Of a stretch of 64,000 nt of DNA, positions 22,442 through 33,011 are shown piece by piece. A program made the translations under genes and the position numbers. Every line of letters starts with the position of its first letter. Position 1 is the stretch's first letter. Where the stretch lies: contig OZ251224.1 in assembly GCA_965240325.2 (NCBI GenBank), forward strand, positions 4,340,001-4,404,000, written 5' to 3'. This stretch comes from Rebecca billardiae RCC1528. Its lineage: Eukaryota > Haptophyta. The notes beneath the pieces are model-generated. The model ran no database searches, was not told where the DNA came from, and worked only from the letters and a program-made list of their open reading frames with translations.

Positions 22442-23380
22442 TCAAGTTTCAGTTTGATGGCCATCGTCATTGGCGTATCCAAGCTGCACGTCCTGCGCGC
22501 GCTCGGCGCACGCTTCGTACAGCACGGCGTGTGCGTCTGCGCCATAGCAGCCCAGCCGGCCGAGCAGCGCGTTGATGCGCAGCACCGTGTCGCGTGTGTG
22601 CCCGTGGCTGTTGCTGTCCGGGATCTTGGCGCGTGTGCGCGCGCGGCGCATGGGCACGGCGTCGGGTGTCGTGACGAGGGCGAGCGCCTGCTTCCGTTCC
22701 TGCGGGTTCCGCCGCGTCACCCAGTCGAGCACCATGTTGAGCTCGCTCGGCGCCATCCCCTCCACGTCCACGACCGCGAACCTGTTGCGCAGCTGCGCGC
22801 TCGAGTTGAAGTGGTCGAGCACCGCGCGCTGGTGGCGCGCCTGCCGCAGCAGCCAGGCCTGGATCGCCGCGTCGGTGTTGTCGACGAAGCCCGACTGCGC
22901 GCCGGGGCACGCGCGGCCCCATGGGCTGCAGTGCCCTTGGCGCCTGTTGCGCTGCGCGTGGTCCGCCTTGGACACGAGCCACGCACGCAGCGCGCGCGTG
23001 TTGAGCACAAACCGCGCGTCTGGGAACTTATTGGCGAGCCACTCGAAGTCAGCGGCGTCGCCGTGGTCCATGTACGCGTCGCGCTTGGCGAACTTGCTCG
23101 CGTCGTGCGCTCTGGTCGCCAGCGCCCAGTTGCCCAGCGGGTTGCACTCGCCGTGGCAGGGCGTGTAGCCGCGCGCTTTCATCGTGTCGCGCAGCGAGCT
23201 CGTGCCCGTCTTCATCGGGCCGATGAAGAAGACCGGGTCGCGCAGCGCGAGCGCGTGGGGCCACGCGCCGAAGAGCGGGAGGACGAGGCTGAGCAGCGCG
23301 CGTGAGCGCGTCGTGCGTCGTCGCCGGTGGTCGTGGCGCTTCGCCGTGCGGCGTGCGCGCTCGCCGCTGAGCCCCGCCAT
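22442..23380 (-). CDS. Sulfotransferase, probably type II membrane protein
   Basis: Single exon of 312 residues. An N-terminal basic stretch followed by a hydrophobic segment (ALLSLVLPLFGAWPHALAL) looks like a signal anchor, which suggests a Golgi lumen location. Next comes the PAPS 5'-phosphosulfate loop FFIGPMKTGTSSLRDTM. The second cofactor motif fits RFVLNTRALRAWLVSK. A conserved-looking region with ADFEWLANKFPD lies between them. By family, it transfers sulfate from PAPS to a sugar or protein acceptor. The acceptor cannot be read from sequence. The ATG at 23380 is the first good start. An upstream in-frame extension begins only with a non-ATG codon. It is separated from the CCDC146 gene on the same strand by about 400 bp. 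Confidence 0.85.
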   Translation of the reverse strand: MAGLSGERARRTAKRHDHRRRRTTRSRALLSLVLPLFGAWPHALALRDPVFFIGPMKTGTSSLRDTMKARGYTPCHGECNPLGNWALATRAHDASKFAKRDAYMDHGDAADFEWLANKFPDARFVLNTRALRAWLVSKADHAQRNRRQGHCSPWGRACPGAQSGFVDNTDAAIQAWLLRQARHQRAVLDHFNSSAQLRNRFAVVDVEGMAPSELNMVLDWVTRRNPQERKQALALVTTPDAVPMRRARTRAKIPDSNSHGHTRDTVLRINALLGRLGCYGADAHAVLYEACAERAQDVQLGYANDDGHQTET

Positions 23381-23776
23381 GCTGCGCACCCCTGCGCACA
23401 TGAGAGACCGGGCGGTTGACGGTGTGCTGTACGACCACCCTTGGTTTAGCGCATCAGTGTTTTTTTACCACAGCAAGATGCGGCCCGTAGTCTCAGCCGT
23501 CTCTGGGCTCTGGCAGACTGAGACTGGTGAGCAGGGGTCAACCGAAGCGCCATGGATCCATCAGGAGTTAACAGTTCGTCCGATGACATTATAAGGTATA
23601 GCGCACAAGCTCTGACCGACATCGACATTCCACCCTGAGACCGTCGAGCAGTGTTGCTGTCAGCCTTAACGGAGCGAGTGCACGGCGCAGTGCGCCGGTG
23701 CCCGTTGATATTAGTATTATTATCCGCCCGGGCGGCCGCGGGCAGCGTGACCGTGAGCCGCCGGCGTGCTGGCTGC
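23381..23776. other. Intergenic region
   Basis: 396 bp between the CCDC146 stop and the sulfotransferase start. Presumably 3' UTR of one and promoter of the other. No coding sequence recognised. Confidence 0.5.
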
Positions 23777-26700
23777 TCAGATGTCGATCTCGCGCTGCAC
23801 GGGCCTCCGGATATGCCGCATCGTCGAGCCCGCCTCGGTCGGCTTGAACGGCGCGAGCTGGCCGTACGGCTTGGGGATGCCCAGGTCGTCCGGGATGTAC
23901 GCGTTGGGCCTCGGCTCTGCGGAGGTCGCAACCATCGCGCCGTCGCGCGCGACGCTGTCGCCCATCCCCGCGGCGGCGGCGGCGGCGGCGGCGACGGTCT
24001 CGTCCGCTTTCCTGTCCAGCGTGAAGGAGTAGCGCTGCCACTCGAGCTCCACCTCGTCCGAGGGCGGCTGTCCCTGCTGCAGCCGCTCGCGCATGCTGCG
24101 CGCGGCGGCGCGTGTCGCGCGGGCGGGCGGCGCGGCGCGGTGCGGTGAGCGCTCGCGCGCGCGCGCGGCGCGGCGCTTGCGCGCGCGGCGCGGCGCTTGC
24201 GCGGGGCCGCGCCCGTCCCGGCGCGCACCCGTCGAGCTCCTGCGAGGCGGCGGTGTTGTCGTGCGTGAGCTTCATCGCGCTCGCCTGGTACATGCTCAGC
24301 TCCGAGACGGCGGCCATCATCTTGCGCGTGGTCGCCTTGAGCCGCGCCTGCACGTCGTTGACGCCCTTGGCGAGCTCGAGCGTGCCGTCTCTGCGCTCGA
24401 TGGCGTGCGCGCGCAGCTTGGCGGCGAGGTTGGTGACCTCCTCGAGGACGAGCTCCTTCTCGAGGAGCTGCTCCTTCTTGTCCGTCAGCCGCTCGTCGAG
24501 CAGCGCGATCTTGGCCGCCAGGTCCTCCGGCTCGGCGTCGCGCCCCTCGAGCCTGCGCCACCGCCGGTCCTGCGTGGGCGCCTCGAGTTTGGACGAGAGC
24601 GCGGCCGTGCGCGCGCGCTCGGCCTCAAGCTCCTCCTGCAGCGCGTGCAGCCGCTCCTCGAACGAGGGCATCTTGGGCACCACCCTGCGCACCGCCTCCA
24701 CCTCGCGCACCAGCCTGGCCAGCTCGAGGTCGAGCACGCGCACCTCCTCGTTGCGCTGCTGCAGCTGCAGCTCGCCGCGCGTGAGCGTGCCCTGCTGCAC
24801 GTTCGACTTCTCGTACAGGATGCACAGCTCGTCGTTGCGGTCGATGAGCTGCACGCCCGTGTAGTTGCGGTCGTCGATCGCGAGCTCGTACTGCCGCTTC
24901 AGCCGCAGCATCTCGCGCTCGATCGTCGAGATGATCGCGTTGAGGTTGCGCACCTCCTCCGCCTGCTGCTTGAGCACGCCCTGCCGCTCCGAGAGCGTGG
25001 CGGCCGCCTTGTTCAGCTCGATGCGCAGCGCGTCGCGCGCGTACGTGGAGGACTGGTGCTCGAGGTGCTCCTTGGAGAAGAACGCGTCCTTCTGCGCGGA
25101 CTCGCGCCGCAGGATGTCCACCTGCAACGCAGCAACGGGGGGAGGGGGGGGAGGGGGAGCGCGGGCTGAGCCGGCCAGCCGGCCAGCCAGCCAGCCGCGC
25201 GCACGCGCGCAGCGCTCTCCCTCTGCGTGTCTCTCTCGCGCGCGCGCGCGGCCCCCGCGCGGCGCGCACCTCGTTCTGCAGGATCTTGATCTTCTCCTTC
25301 ATCTCGGCGAGCGCCTGCGCCGACTCCTGGATCAGGTGCACGTACTTGTTCCGCTCGTTCTTGACGACGTCGTACAGCTTGGAGAACTCGGCCAGCCGCG
25401 TCTTCGTCTCGGACAGCTTCTTCGAGAGGTCGAGCAGCGCGAGCTGGCGCACCTTGAGCTCCTCGTTCGCGTCGCGCGTCTGCTGCAGCGTCTTCGCCAC
25501 CTCGCGGCTCTTCGCCTCGCGCGCGGCGTTCAGCTCGGCGATGCGCGCGTACAGCCCCTTGTCCGCGTCGCCCAGCGCCTTGAGCTCGGCCTGGTGCTCG
25601 CCCACCTCCGCGTGCAGCTGCTGCAGCCAGAGCAGCTGGTCCTGCTCCGAGTCCTCCTGCTTGAGGAAGTTGTTGATGAAGATGTCCACCTCGCGCCGCA
25701 TCTCCTCGATCGCCTCGAGCTGCCGCCGCTTCTCGTCGCGCTTCGAGCCCAGCTGGCGGTGCGCCTCGTCCAGCTGCAGCCGCGCGTGCGGCAGCAGCCC
25801 CTGCGCGCCGTGCATCGACACCTCGGCGCGGCGCGCGCGCTTGAGCGCGACGTTGTACTCCTTCACGCGGCGGTTGAGCCCGTCCTGCTCGCGCTTCAGC
25901 TCGAGCATCACCGCCTTCTGCTCCACCTCGAGCCGCACGCGCTCGGTCAGCGCGCCCTGCGTCTCGGCGCGCGCGAGCTCGATGCGCTTGCTCAGCGAGT
26001 CGATCTCGCGCTGCTTGGTGTCCGCCTGCGCGCGCGAGCGCTCGGCGGCCATCGCGTGCTCGGTGCGCTGCTCGTCGAGCTCCTTCCGCCGGCGCGACTG
26101 CAGCGCCACCTCGCCGTCCAGCATCCCCACCGTCTGCGCCAGCTTGCCCACGTCCGCCTCGACCGCCTGCGCGGCGCCGAGCACCGCGTCCGCCTGCTTC
26201 TTGAGCTTGTCCGGCTCGGAGCGCACCTTGACAAAGGTGGCGTTGAGCGAGCCCTTCTCGGCCTCGGCGTCGTGCTTGGCGGCGCGGCACGCGCTCGTCC
26301 GCTCGTTCAGCTCGCGCCGCTCGCCCTGCAGCCGCGTGAGCGCCGCCTGCTGCCGGTGCAGCTCGGTGCTCGCGTCGCCGACCGCGCGCTCGAGCGCGTC
26401 AATCTGCGGCTGCAGCAGCTCGGCCTGCATGCGCTCGTTGGCGGCGGCCTCGCGCTCGAGCTCGGTCTTCTGCCGCACGAGCGAGTCCGCCTCGAGCTGC
26501 AGGCTCGTCTCCTTCTCCTCGCGCGCCGCGAGCTCCGCCTGCCCCTTGGAGAGCTCGTCGCGCAGCGAGGCGATCGTGTCCGAGTCCTCCTGCGCGCGCG
26601 CCGTCTGCTTGTCGAGCTTCATCTTCTCGGCGAGCAGGTCCTGGTTGAGCTGCTTCGCGCGCTTGAGCAGCGTCTTCTCGTGGTCGTACGTCCGGAGCAC

Positions 26701-26910
26701 CACGTCGTGCAGCTTGGCGTACTTGGCCTTGTGCATCGACGCCTGCGCGTCGGTGAGCATCGACTGCGAGACGAGCGTGTCCAGGTGCGCGTACGCGGGC
26801 GAGTTGGCGATGTTGCTCACGTCGCCGCCGGCGGCGCCGGTGGCGGCGCCGGCCGTCGGCCCGCCACCGCCGGCGCCGCCGCCCGGCGCGCCCCCGCCCG
26901 TCGACGCCAT
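23777..26910 (-). CDS. CCDC146: CCDC146/MBO2 flagellar coiled-coil protein
   Basis: Predicted 950 residues, very near the length of animal CCDC146. Exons are 26910-25270, 25121-24229 and 24095-23777, with GT-AG introns of 148 and 133 bp that keep phase. Nearly the entire protein is charged coiled coil, for example [19 protein letters not shown] and [19 protein letters not shown]. The C-terminal tail carries the motif that I associate with the CCDC146/MBO2 family: [20 protein letters not shown] and then [14 protein letters not shown]. In Chlamydomonas MBO2 is needed for normal flagellar waveform, and in mammals CCDC146 is a sperm centriole/axoneme microtubule-associated protein. Its presence argues for a flagellated organism. 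The N-terminus is a Gly/Ala-rich disordered leader of about 30 residues. Confidence 0.9.
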
Positions 26911-28860
26911 GGCCGCGCGGCCGCCCCGCGCCGGGCTAACAGGCGCTCGGCGGGGTGCCCTCGCCCCGCTGGTGTGACCAGCCAGTGCAACGTCGGAACG
27001 ATGGCGGCCGCGCGTTCAAAGCTGTAACGGCCAAGGCGGCAAGGCCGCAAGTATGGTAGGGGCAATCAGCCAATCAACGGGGTGGGCTCGGCACGATGGC
27101 GGCGGCGACAGGCGGCCGCATGCCCGAGCACGTGCTCGGGCGAAGAAACCGCGCGCCAAGTCAGGCACGCGTCGCACGCGCGTGTGCTCGCGCCGCGCCA
27201 ATGCGTGCGACGCGGGGCAACGCCTGGCCCGTCCGTACATGCGACGCGTCGACCGCGGCCGTGAGTCGACGCGTCGCATGTGGCGGACGGGCGGCGGGGC
27301 CTCTCCCGTATCCGGCTGAGTATGCAGTCTGTCGACGCCCGTGTCCGCACAGCCGAGCGCATGCGCGCAGGCCTCATTTCGACAGACTGCTCGCCCGCGC
27401 ACGACCATCGCGGGATGAGGGCGCCCGGGCTGTCCGACTTCGGTCAGTTGCGCGCGCCTGCGCATGCCCCATTGCTGGTCAGCCACGAGCGTCGCTACTT
27501 GTCCGCATCACATTCAGCCCGCGGCGAGGTCGCCTGAATCCGCGCGTGCGTCACCGGGACAAGCAAGGGCTGCCACCGGCAGGAGCAGAAACGGCCCGAT
27601 CGTGCCCGCGCGGGCGCTCGGCCGAGTCCGGCCCGGGCTCGGCGGGGGGTCGGTGCGGCCACCGGTGCCAGCCCGTACTCATCGTGACGCATCTCACGCG
27701 ACTTGCAGGCGTGGAGAGGCTGGGGCCGCGCGCGCCGCGCCAGGGCGTGCGCGCGCGCGAGTGGGGCCTCGAAGGGCGTGCCACCCGCGAGTTGGTGAGA
27801 CGCATCACGCCCGGTGACATTGTCACATTTTGTCATTTTCCCCCATACGGCCATACCCCCATACAGTTTACTAAGAATAAGAGACGCACACAGCTCAGGC
27901 AGGCGAGTACCTTCTTTCCTTCATCTGAAAAACAACCGAATCATGATGAAACACCTCGCGAGCGGTTGAGATGTGAGATGTTACCCATCACGGTTGGACA
28001 AAAGAAATACTGAACCGGTTTGACGGCCGGCCAACCGTGTTGATCACCATACGAATATGATACTATCATATATGATACATATATATACATATATATATAT
28101 ATATAGTATATGAAGTCACCGCCTGTAGCGTCGAAAATATCGAACCGCATTACTTGGTTGTTCTCACTGAGCACCGAACCCACACTGCCCGAGTAACGGG
28201 CAAGTAATTGTGCTGGTTGAGAAAAATCGCCACACAATTACTCCGCTGTGATGACAATGAACTAGGCCTTTTTAAGGTTCGCATTGTTTGCGCCGCTTCG
28301 GTGGAGAGCAATTGTTCGCTCGTGCGAAACAGTATTCTTTCGGACAAAAACTGGCGAATCGTTGTAATCGATCTGTCTCAAGATTCTGATGAAGCCGGGT
28401 ACGGCTCGAGGCTGGTCCACACTAGCACGCGGGCCAGATTACCCAGACCAGTGATATGTCAGTACACTGGCCTGGAATCGCCCTATTCATCCCCCCAGCG
28501 CGTCAGTTTGGTCGATCCCCAGAGGCGGGTGCGGTTGAATGCATTTGTATGGTCATTTTCCAGGGTGAAGCTCCTCGCAGGTCGGAACGACATCAATGGC
28601 CAGGTCGTCATCACGCCCTCTTCCCACTCATACTTGTTTATGCGAGTAAGCGCAGACGTCGTTTTTAGCCTCGGTTACTTGCGTTACTTGGCGAGCCTGG
28701 CCAGCCGGCCAATCACACGCGCGCTCTCGCCGGCAACCATCTATTTGCTTCGCCTCAGTGGCGAAGGCTTGCGAAGCTTGAGCTTCTCACCTTCGCCCGA
28801 GCAGCGTCCCGCTTGACCCTGGCACACACCACAGAAGCCGAGAAGCGAACTCCACCCATC
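26911..28860. other. Long divergent intergenic region
   Basis: 1.95 kb between CCDC146 (-) and the homeodomain gene (+). The left part is GC-rich and contains a strong inverted repeat at 27228-27291. From about 27830 to 28800 GC drops visibly, with a TA-rich patch at about 28050-28110. A plus-strand frame stays open from 28208 to 28816, but it lacks an early ATG and any recognised motif, so I do not call it a gene. It could be promoter, upstream exon or the remnant of an insertion. Confidence 0.45.
27228..27291. repeat. Inverted repeat (hairpin)
   Basis: Left arm 27228-27253 and right arm 27265-27291 are almost perfectly complementary, including the core GCGACGCGTCGAC and its complement. The loop is 11 bp (CGCGGCCGTGA). 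It could form a strong hairpin or cruciform and lies in non-coding DNA. Confidence 0.85.
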
Positions 28861-31800
28861 ATGCTCCCCCAGCCTCACGCGGGCCGCGCGCGCGCAGTGG
28901 AGGCGGCGGACAAGGCGCGCCCAAGCGGCGCTGGCGACGCGCAACACGTCGTACTGAGCGATGCCGGCGACCCAGCAGTCGACCTGGGCGCGCTCGGGCC
29001 GGACGGCTCCGGCTCGGGCACCGACACGGCCAACAACGGCTCGTCGTCGCCGCACGGCGGCAACTCGCGGGCAGCGGAGCCTGTCGCCCTCGGCGGCTCC
29101 GAGGGCGACGCCACGGACGGCTCGCCCGCAAGCGCCGAGCTCGTCGGCGCCGCGCACGACGACGACGCCGACATGGACACCGACGCAGGCGTCGACGCAG
29201 ACGCGGACGCCGAGCACGACGCGTACGCGCAAGAGGGCGCGAGCTCCGACGCCGTCGACCTCTCGAGCGGCGCCGCCGCCGCGGCGGCCGCCAAGCGCTG
29301 CAAGATCTCGAAGGAGCAGGCTGCCGTGCTGATGCAGACCTTCCTGCGCGAGCCCATGCCCTCGCCGCGCATGCGCTTCGCGCTCGCACGCGCGCTCAGC
29401 CTCAACCCGCGCACAGTGCAAGTCTGGTTCCAGAACCGGCGGCAGCGGCTCAAGGGGCGCTACCCGAGCTACCACGCCGGCGCGCCGGGCCACGCCGCCG
29501 CCTTCATCAACCAGCACGGCTACCCGCACGCCGGCCCCGCCGGCCCCATGCCGCCGAGCGCGCCCGTGCCGCCAAGCCGGCTCGGGGCGCTGCCGCCGCT
29601 CGCCGGCGCGATGAGCGGCATGGCGCCGATGGCGCCGGCGCAGCACGCGCCGCCGGCGCCGCCGCCGTACGGCTGGGCGGCGCCGCCGCTGTCAACCACC
29701 GCTGCGCTCTCGTCGGGCTACCCGCCCCAGCTGCCCTTCACGAGTGTTGCGCCGGGCAGCGCGGTGCTCGCGCCCTCCATGCTCGTGTTTGGTGGCGGCG
29801 GCGGCGGCGGCGCAGTCGAGGCGGCGCAGCCGGGCTTCAGCGCCTCCGCGCCGATGAGCGGGGTGTACGCACCGGCCGGCGCGTACATGCCGGCGCCGCA
29901 GCTGCAGCAGCCCATGTACGCGCCGCAGCAGCCGCAGCCGCAGCCGCAGCCGCAGCCGCAGCCGCAGCCGCAGCCGCAGCCCACGCCGAGCGAGCATCAG
30001 CCGCAGCCGCAGCAGTGGGCGCCGCAGCCGCAGCGGCAGCCGCAACAATTCCAGCAGTGGCAGCCTGAGCAGCAGCAGCGCCAGCAGCCGCCGTGGCAGC
30101 CAGCGCCGCAGCCACAGCCGCAGCCGCACTGGCAGCCAGAGCCACAGCAGCCATCCTGGCAGCCCGCCCCGCAGCCGCCGCCGCAGCAGCCGCCGCAGCA
30201 GCCGCCAGCGCACGTGCAGCCGCACTGGGCGCAGCCGCAGCCGCAGCCGCAGCCGCAGCCGCAGCAGATGCTTCCGCAGCACCCGCAGCAGCTCGCGCCG
30301 CAAGCGCCGCCGCAGTATGCGCCGCCGCCGCCGCACGCGCAGCAGCCGCCGCCGCACATGCTCGTGGCACAGGCTCCGCCCTCGGTGGCGCACACGCAGG
30401 CGCCGATGCCGTCCGCGTCCGCGGGCATGAGCTACGTCGGCTGCGGGCCGCCGACGATGCCGAACATGGCGCAGCAGTGCGGGCCGAGCCACGGGGCGAT
30501 GTCGTACGTGCCGATCCAGCCGGCGTGCGTGCCCACCGCAGCGCAGGGCGCGGCCGTGCCGACGGCGCCCTACCCGCCGGCTGTGAGCGCCGGGCACGGC
30601 CAGGACCCGTCCCTCGCGCACGCTGGCGGCGTGAGCGGCATGTCGCAGCAGGGCAACATCCCCGCGGCGGCGGCGGCGGCGGCAGCGGCGGCGGCGCAGG
30701 CGGACGCGCTCGCCGCCGCCGCCATGCGCGCCCGCGCCGAAGCGGCCGCGGTCGCGATGCAGACCGCCCTGCTGTACGCGCAGCAGCAGCTGCAGCCGCA
30801 GCAGCAGCAGCAGCCGCAGCCGCCGCCGCAGCCGCTGCAGCCCCGGCAGCAGCCGGCGCAGCAGCAGCAGCCCGCGCAGCAGCAGCAGCTGCTGCTGCTG
30901 CTGCCGCAGACCATGGCGATGCAGCAGCCGCCGCCGCCGCTCCCGCCGCAGTACCAGCAGCCGCTGCCGCTGCCGCCGCCCTCGCTGCCGCCGTCGCTGT
31001 CCATGGGCGCGACCGCGGCCGCCGCGCCCGACGCTCTGCCGCCCGCGCAGGCGGTGTGCCAGCCGATCGCGATGGCGCCGATGCAGCCGCAGTCGACCAC
31101 GGCGTCCGACCCGCAGTGCCCGGCGCAGTGGGCGGGGCCGATGATGCAGCTCACGCTACCGATGGCACCACCCGCGGCGCGCGAGCTGACGTCGCCCTCG
31201 GCGAGCCTCAGCCAGGCCGCACAGGCCCCGCCACCGGCCGCCGCGCCTGCCCTACCGCCGCCGCCCCCGTCGCTCGGCGCGGGCGGCGCGGCCACGTGCG
31301 CCCCCGCGCCGTTCGTGCAGATGGTGGTTCCGCCGCTGTGCACCACCACCACGCCCACCGTCATGGTGGCGGACGCGCGGGCGTGCACGAGCGCGCTCAC
31401 CGCTCTCCCCGACGCGCCGGCCGCGGCCCAGACCTCGACGCCCACGCCGACGTGCGAGCCGCCGTGGGTGCCGGGCGGCGTGACGCTCGGCGCGCTCGAG
31501 CAGCTGCGCGCGCGGATCAGCCCGGCGCAGCCGCGCACGGCGGCGCCCTCTGCGGCGCAGCTGGCGCCGTCGGTCGCGCCGCCGCAGCCCACGCCGCCGC
31601 ACGCGCCGGCCGCGCTGCGGCCGCCCATGCCGCCGCGGCCGCACGCCACGCAGCAGCCGGCGCGGCGCAAGCAGCGCACGAGCGCGCCGGTGCTCGGCGT
31701 CGCGCCGCCGTCCGTGCTCGGCACCGACGCGCGCGCGCTGCTCATGGCGGGCGCGGGCGGGGAGGGCGCGAGCACCGCGCAGCTGGCGCGCCAGCTGGCG

Positions 31801-32106
31801 AGCGGATTGTCATACACGGGCGCGCACGCCCCCTCCGCGCAGCCGAGGCCGCTCTCCTCCGCGGCGGCGGACGGGCTGAGTCTGCTCTCCGCCATCGCCT
31901 TCATGCAGAACGACGGCGCGCCGCAGCAGCAGCACACGCAGCGCGCGCTCCCGCCGCACGCGCACGCGATCGTCGGCATGGACATGCACGCCGGCGGCGC
32001 GCAGTACGAGATGCGCTCGCCGATGTACGGCCCGCAGGGCGATGGGCCGCTCGCCTTCGAGCAGCACGAGCGGTCGGACGCGGGCGTGACCGTCCAGTCA
32101 AATTGA
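28861..32106 (+). CDS. Homeodomain protein with very long Gln/Pro/Ala-rich tail
   Basis: Single exon of 1081 residues from ATG at 28861. An acidic N-terminus (about 90-130, rich in Asp) precedes a homeodomain at about 142-200. The recognition helix reads PRTVQVWFQNRRQRLKG, with the invariant Trp at 189 and Asn at 192. This is a nuclear DNA-binding transcription factor by family. The loop has no three-residue TALE insertion, so it is a typical 60-residue homeodomain. The remaining 880 residues are low complexity: QP dipeptide runs at 29919-30300, poly-Ala at about 30664-30700, poly-Gln at 30780-30900, and further Pro-rich stretches. These fit disordered activation domains. The CAG/CCG-rich DNA is likely length-variable. 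It is isolated on both sides by low-GC intergenic DNA. Confidence 0.88.
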   Translation: MLPQPHAGRARAVEAADKARPSGAGDAQHVVLSDAGDPAVDLGALGPDGSGSGTDTANNGSSSPHGGNSRAAEPVALGGSEGDATDGSPASAELVGAAHDDDADMDTDAGVDADADAEHDAYAQEGASSDAVDLSSGAAAAAAAKRCKISKEQAAVLMQTFLREPMPSPRMRFALARALSLNPRTVQVWFQNRRQRLKGRYPSYHAGAPGHAAAFINQHGYPHAGPAGPMPPSAPVPPSRLGALPPLAGAMSGMAPMAPAQHAPPAPPPYGWAAPPLSTTAALSSGYPPQLPFTSVAPGSAVLAPSMLVFGGGGGGGAVEAAQPGFSASAPMSGVYAPAGAYMPAPQLQQPMYAPQQPQPQPQPQPQPQPQPQPTPSEHQPQPQQWAPQPQRQPQQFQQWQPEQQQRQQPPWQPAPQPQPQPHWQPEPQQPSWQPAPQPPPQQPPQQPPAHVQPHWAQPQPQPQPQPQQMLPQHPQQLAPQAPPQYAPPPPHAQQPPPHMLVAQAPPSVAHTQAPMPSASAGMSYVGCGPPTMPNMAQQCGPSHGAMSYVPIQPACVPTAAQGAAVPTAPYPPAVSAGHGQDPSLAHAGGVSGMSQQGNIPAAAAAAAAAAAQADALAAAAMRARAEAAAVAMQTALLYAQQQLQPQQQQQPQPPPQPLQPRQQPAQQQQPAQQQQLLLLLPQTMAMQQPPPPLPPQYQQPLPLPPPSLPPSLSMGATAAAAPDALPPAQAVCQPIAMAPMQPQSTTASDPQCPAQWAGPMMQLTLPMAPPAARELTSPSASLSQAAQAPPPAAAPALPPPPPSLGAGGAATCAPAPFVQMVVPPLCTTTTPTVMVADARACTSALTALPDAPAAAQTSTPTPTCEPPWVPGGVTLGALEQLRARISPAQPRTAAPSAAQLAPSVAPPQPTPPHAPAALRPPMPPRPHATQQPARRKQRTSAPVLGVAPPSVLGTDARALLMAGAGGEGASTAQLARQLASGLSYTGAHAPSAQPRPLSSAAADGLSLLSAIAFMQNDGAPQQQHTQRALPPHAHAIVGMDMHAGGAQYEMRSPMYGPQGDGPLAFEQHERSDAGVTVQSN
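29919..30300 (+). repeat. CAG/CCG-rich coding repeat
   Basis: Imperfect hexanucleotide repeats of CAGCCG type encode Gln-Pro runs inside the homeodomain gene. A second CAG-rich stretch lies at about 30780-30900. Confidence 0.85.
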
Positions 32107-33011
32107 TCGGCGCGTGCAGTGCCGACCAGACCCGGCTCGGCGCGGGCCGACGGACCGCGCGCTTATTGGCAGCTCGCAGGATCCGCTAAATAGTAGCTAG
32201 CCTCGCAGACCAGACTGCTCGGCGCCTCACACCATCAGTGACTCATCATTCCAGTGCGAACTAGTCGCCTAGAGTCTGCCGATGCCGCGGATTAGACGAA
32301 CTTTGATGTCAGACTGAGTAGTCAAGCGCCTTAGGATAGTCAGTCTAGTCACGGCGTGATGAAGCGGCTGGTGCCACTCCTTCACAGTGGCAGCACAGCG
32401 TCGTCATCACTTGACGAATGAGAACTCTTGATGTTGATGACAGGATCAATTCTCTCATCACACCAAACGACGTCAGTTCACTTTCTGTCTTGCACCAAGC
32501 GGTGCCTTTTCTTCATTGGGTCGAATGTATGAGTATCAGCTCGGTAAACTGAAGCGACATGGGCGGAACGCTTCGACCGAGGTGATGACGATAATTGCGT
32601 GATAGTCATCCATGGATCGGTTTTCACAAGCCGGATTGCGAGCGCAACTTGATCACCCGCCGCCTACCACAAGTGAGATGTCAAGCGACACCAGTGCAAT
32701 CACGACATACGCACGTTGAGTATATTCATGATGTGGAAAGCGAATGTCTCACAACACACGCAGGGGTACAACTATTGGGGAAACTGGAAACGCGAGTAAT
32801 GTACCTACCAAACATTCATCATCACTTTTGAGCACCCGTGTACTCTCAAGATCAAAGTTGAAATGATGAAGGCTGTAGTTATTTCCGCAACAAAGCCACC
32901 CTGCCTGCGCTTGCGCATTTTCAATTTGATCACGACTTCACGAGTCACGACCCGGAAATCGCATCCGAATGAGCCGCCATACTGAAACCGAAATCGCGCG
33001 CAATATATATT
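32107..33011. other. Low-GC intergenic region
   Basis: About 0.9 kb, visibly AT-richer than the rest, especially 32200-33000. No frame with an ATG and protein-like content was found. It contains the 3' flank of the homeodomain gene and the promoter of the monooxygenase, with a TATA-like run (ATATATATTATGG) directly at the start codon. Confidence 0.5.

Noticed and set aside
24865-27027. Plus-strand frames of 560-720 codons opposite CCDC146
   Set aside because: Ser/Leu/Arg-rich shadows; the minus strand has the conserved CCDC146 C-terminus.
28813-28860. Start of the homeodomain protein 16 codons upstream
   Set aside because: That position is TTG; the first ATG in frame is at 28861.
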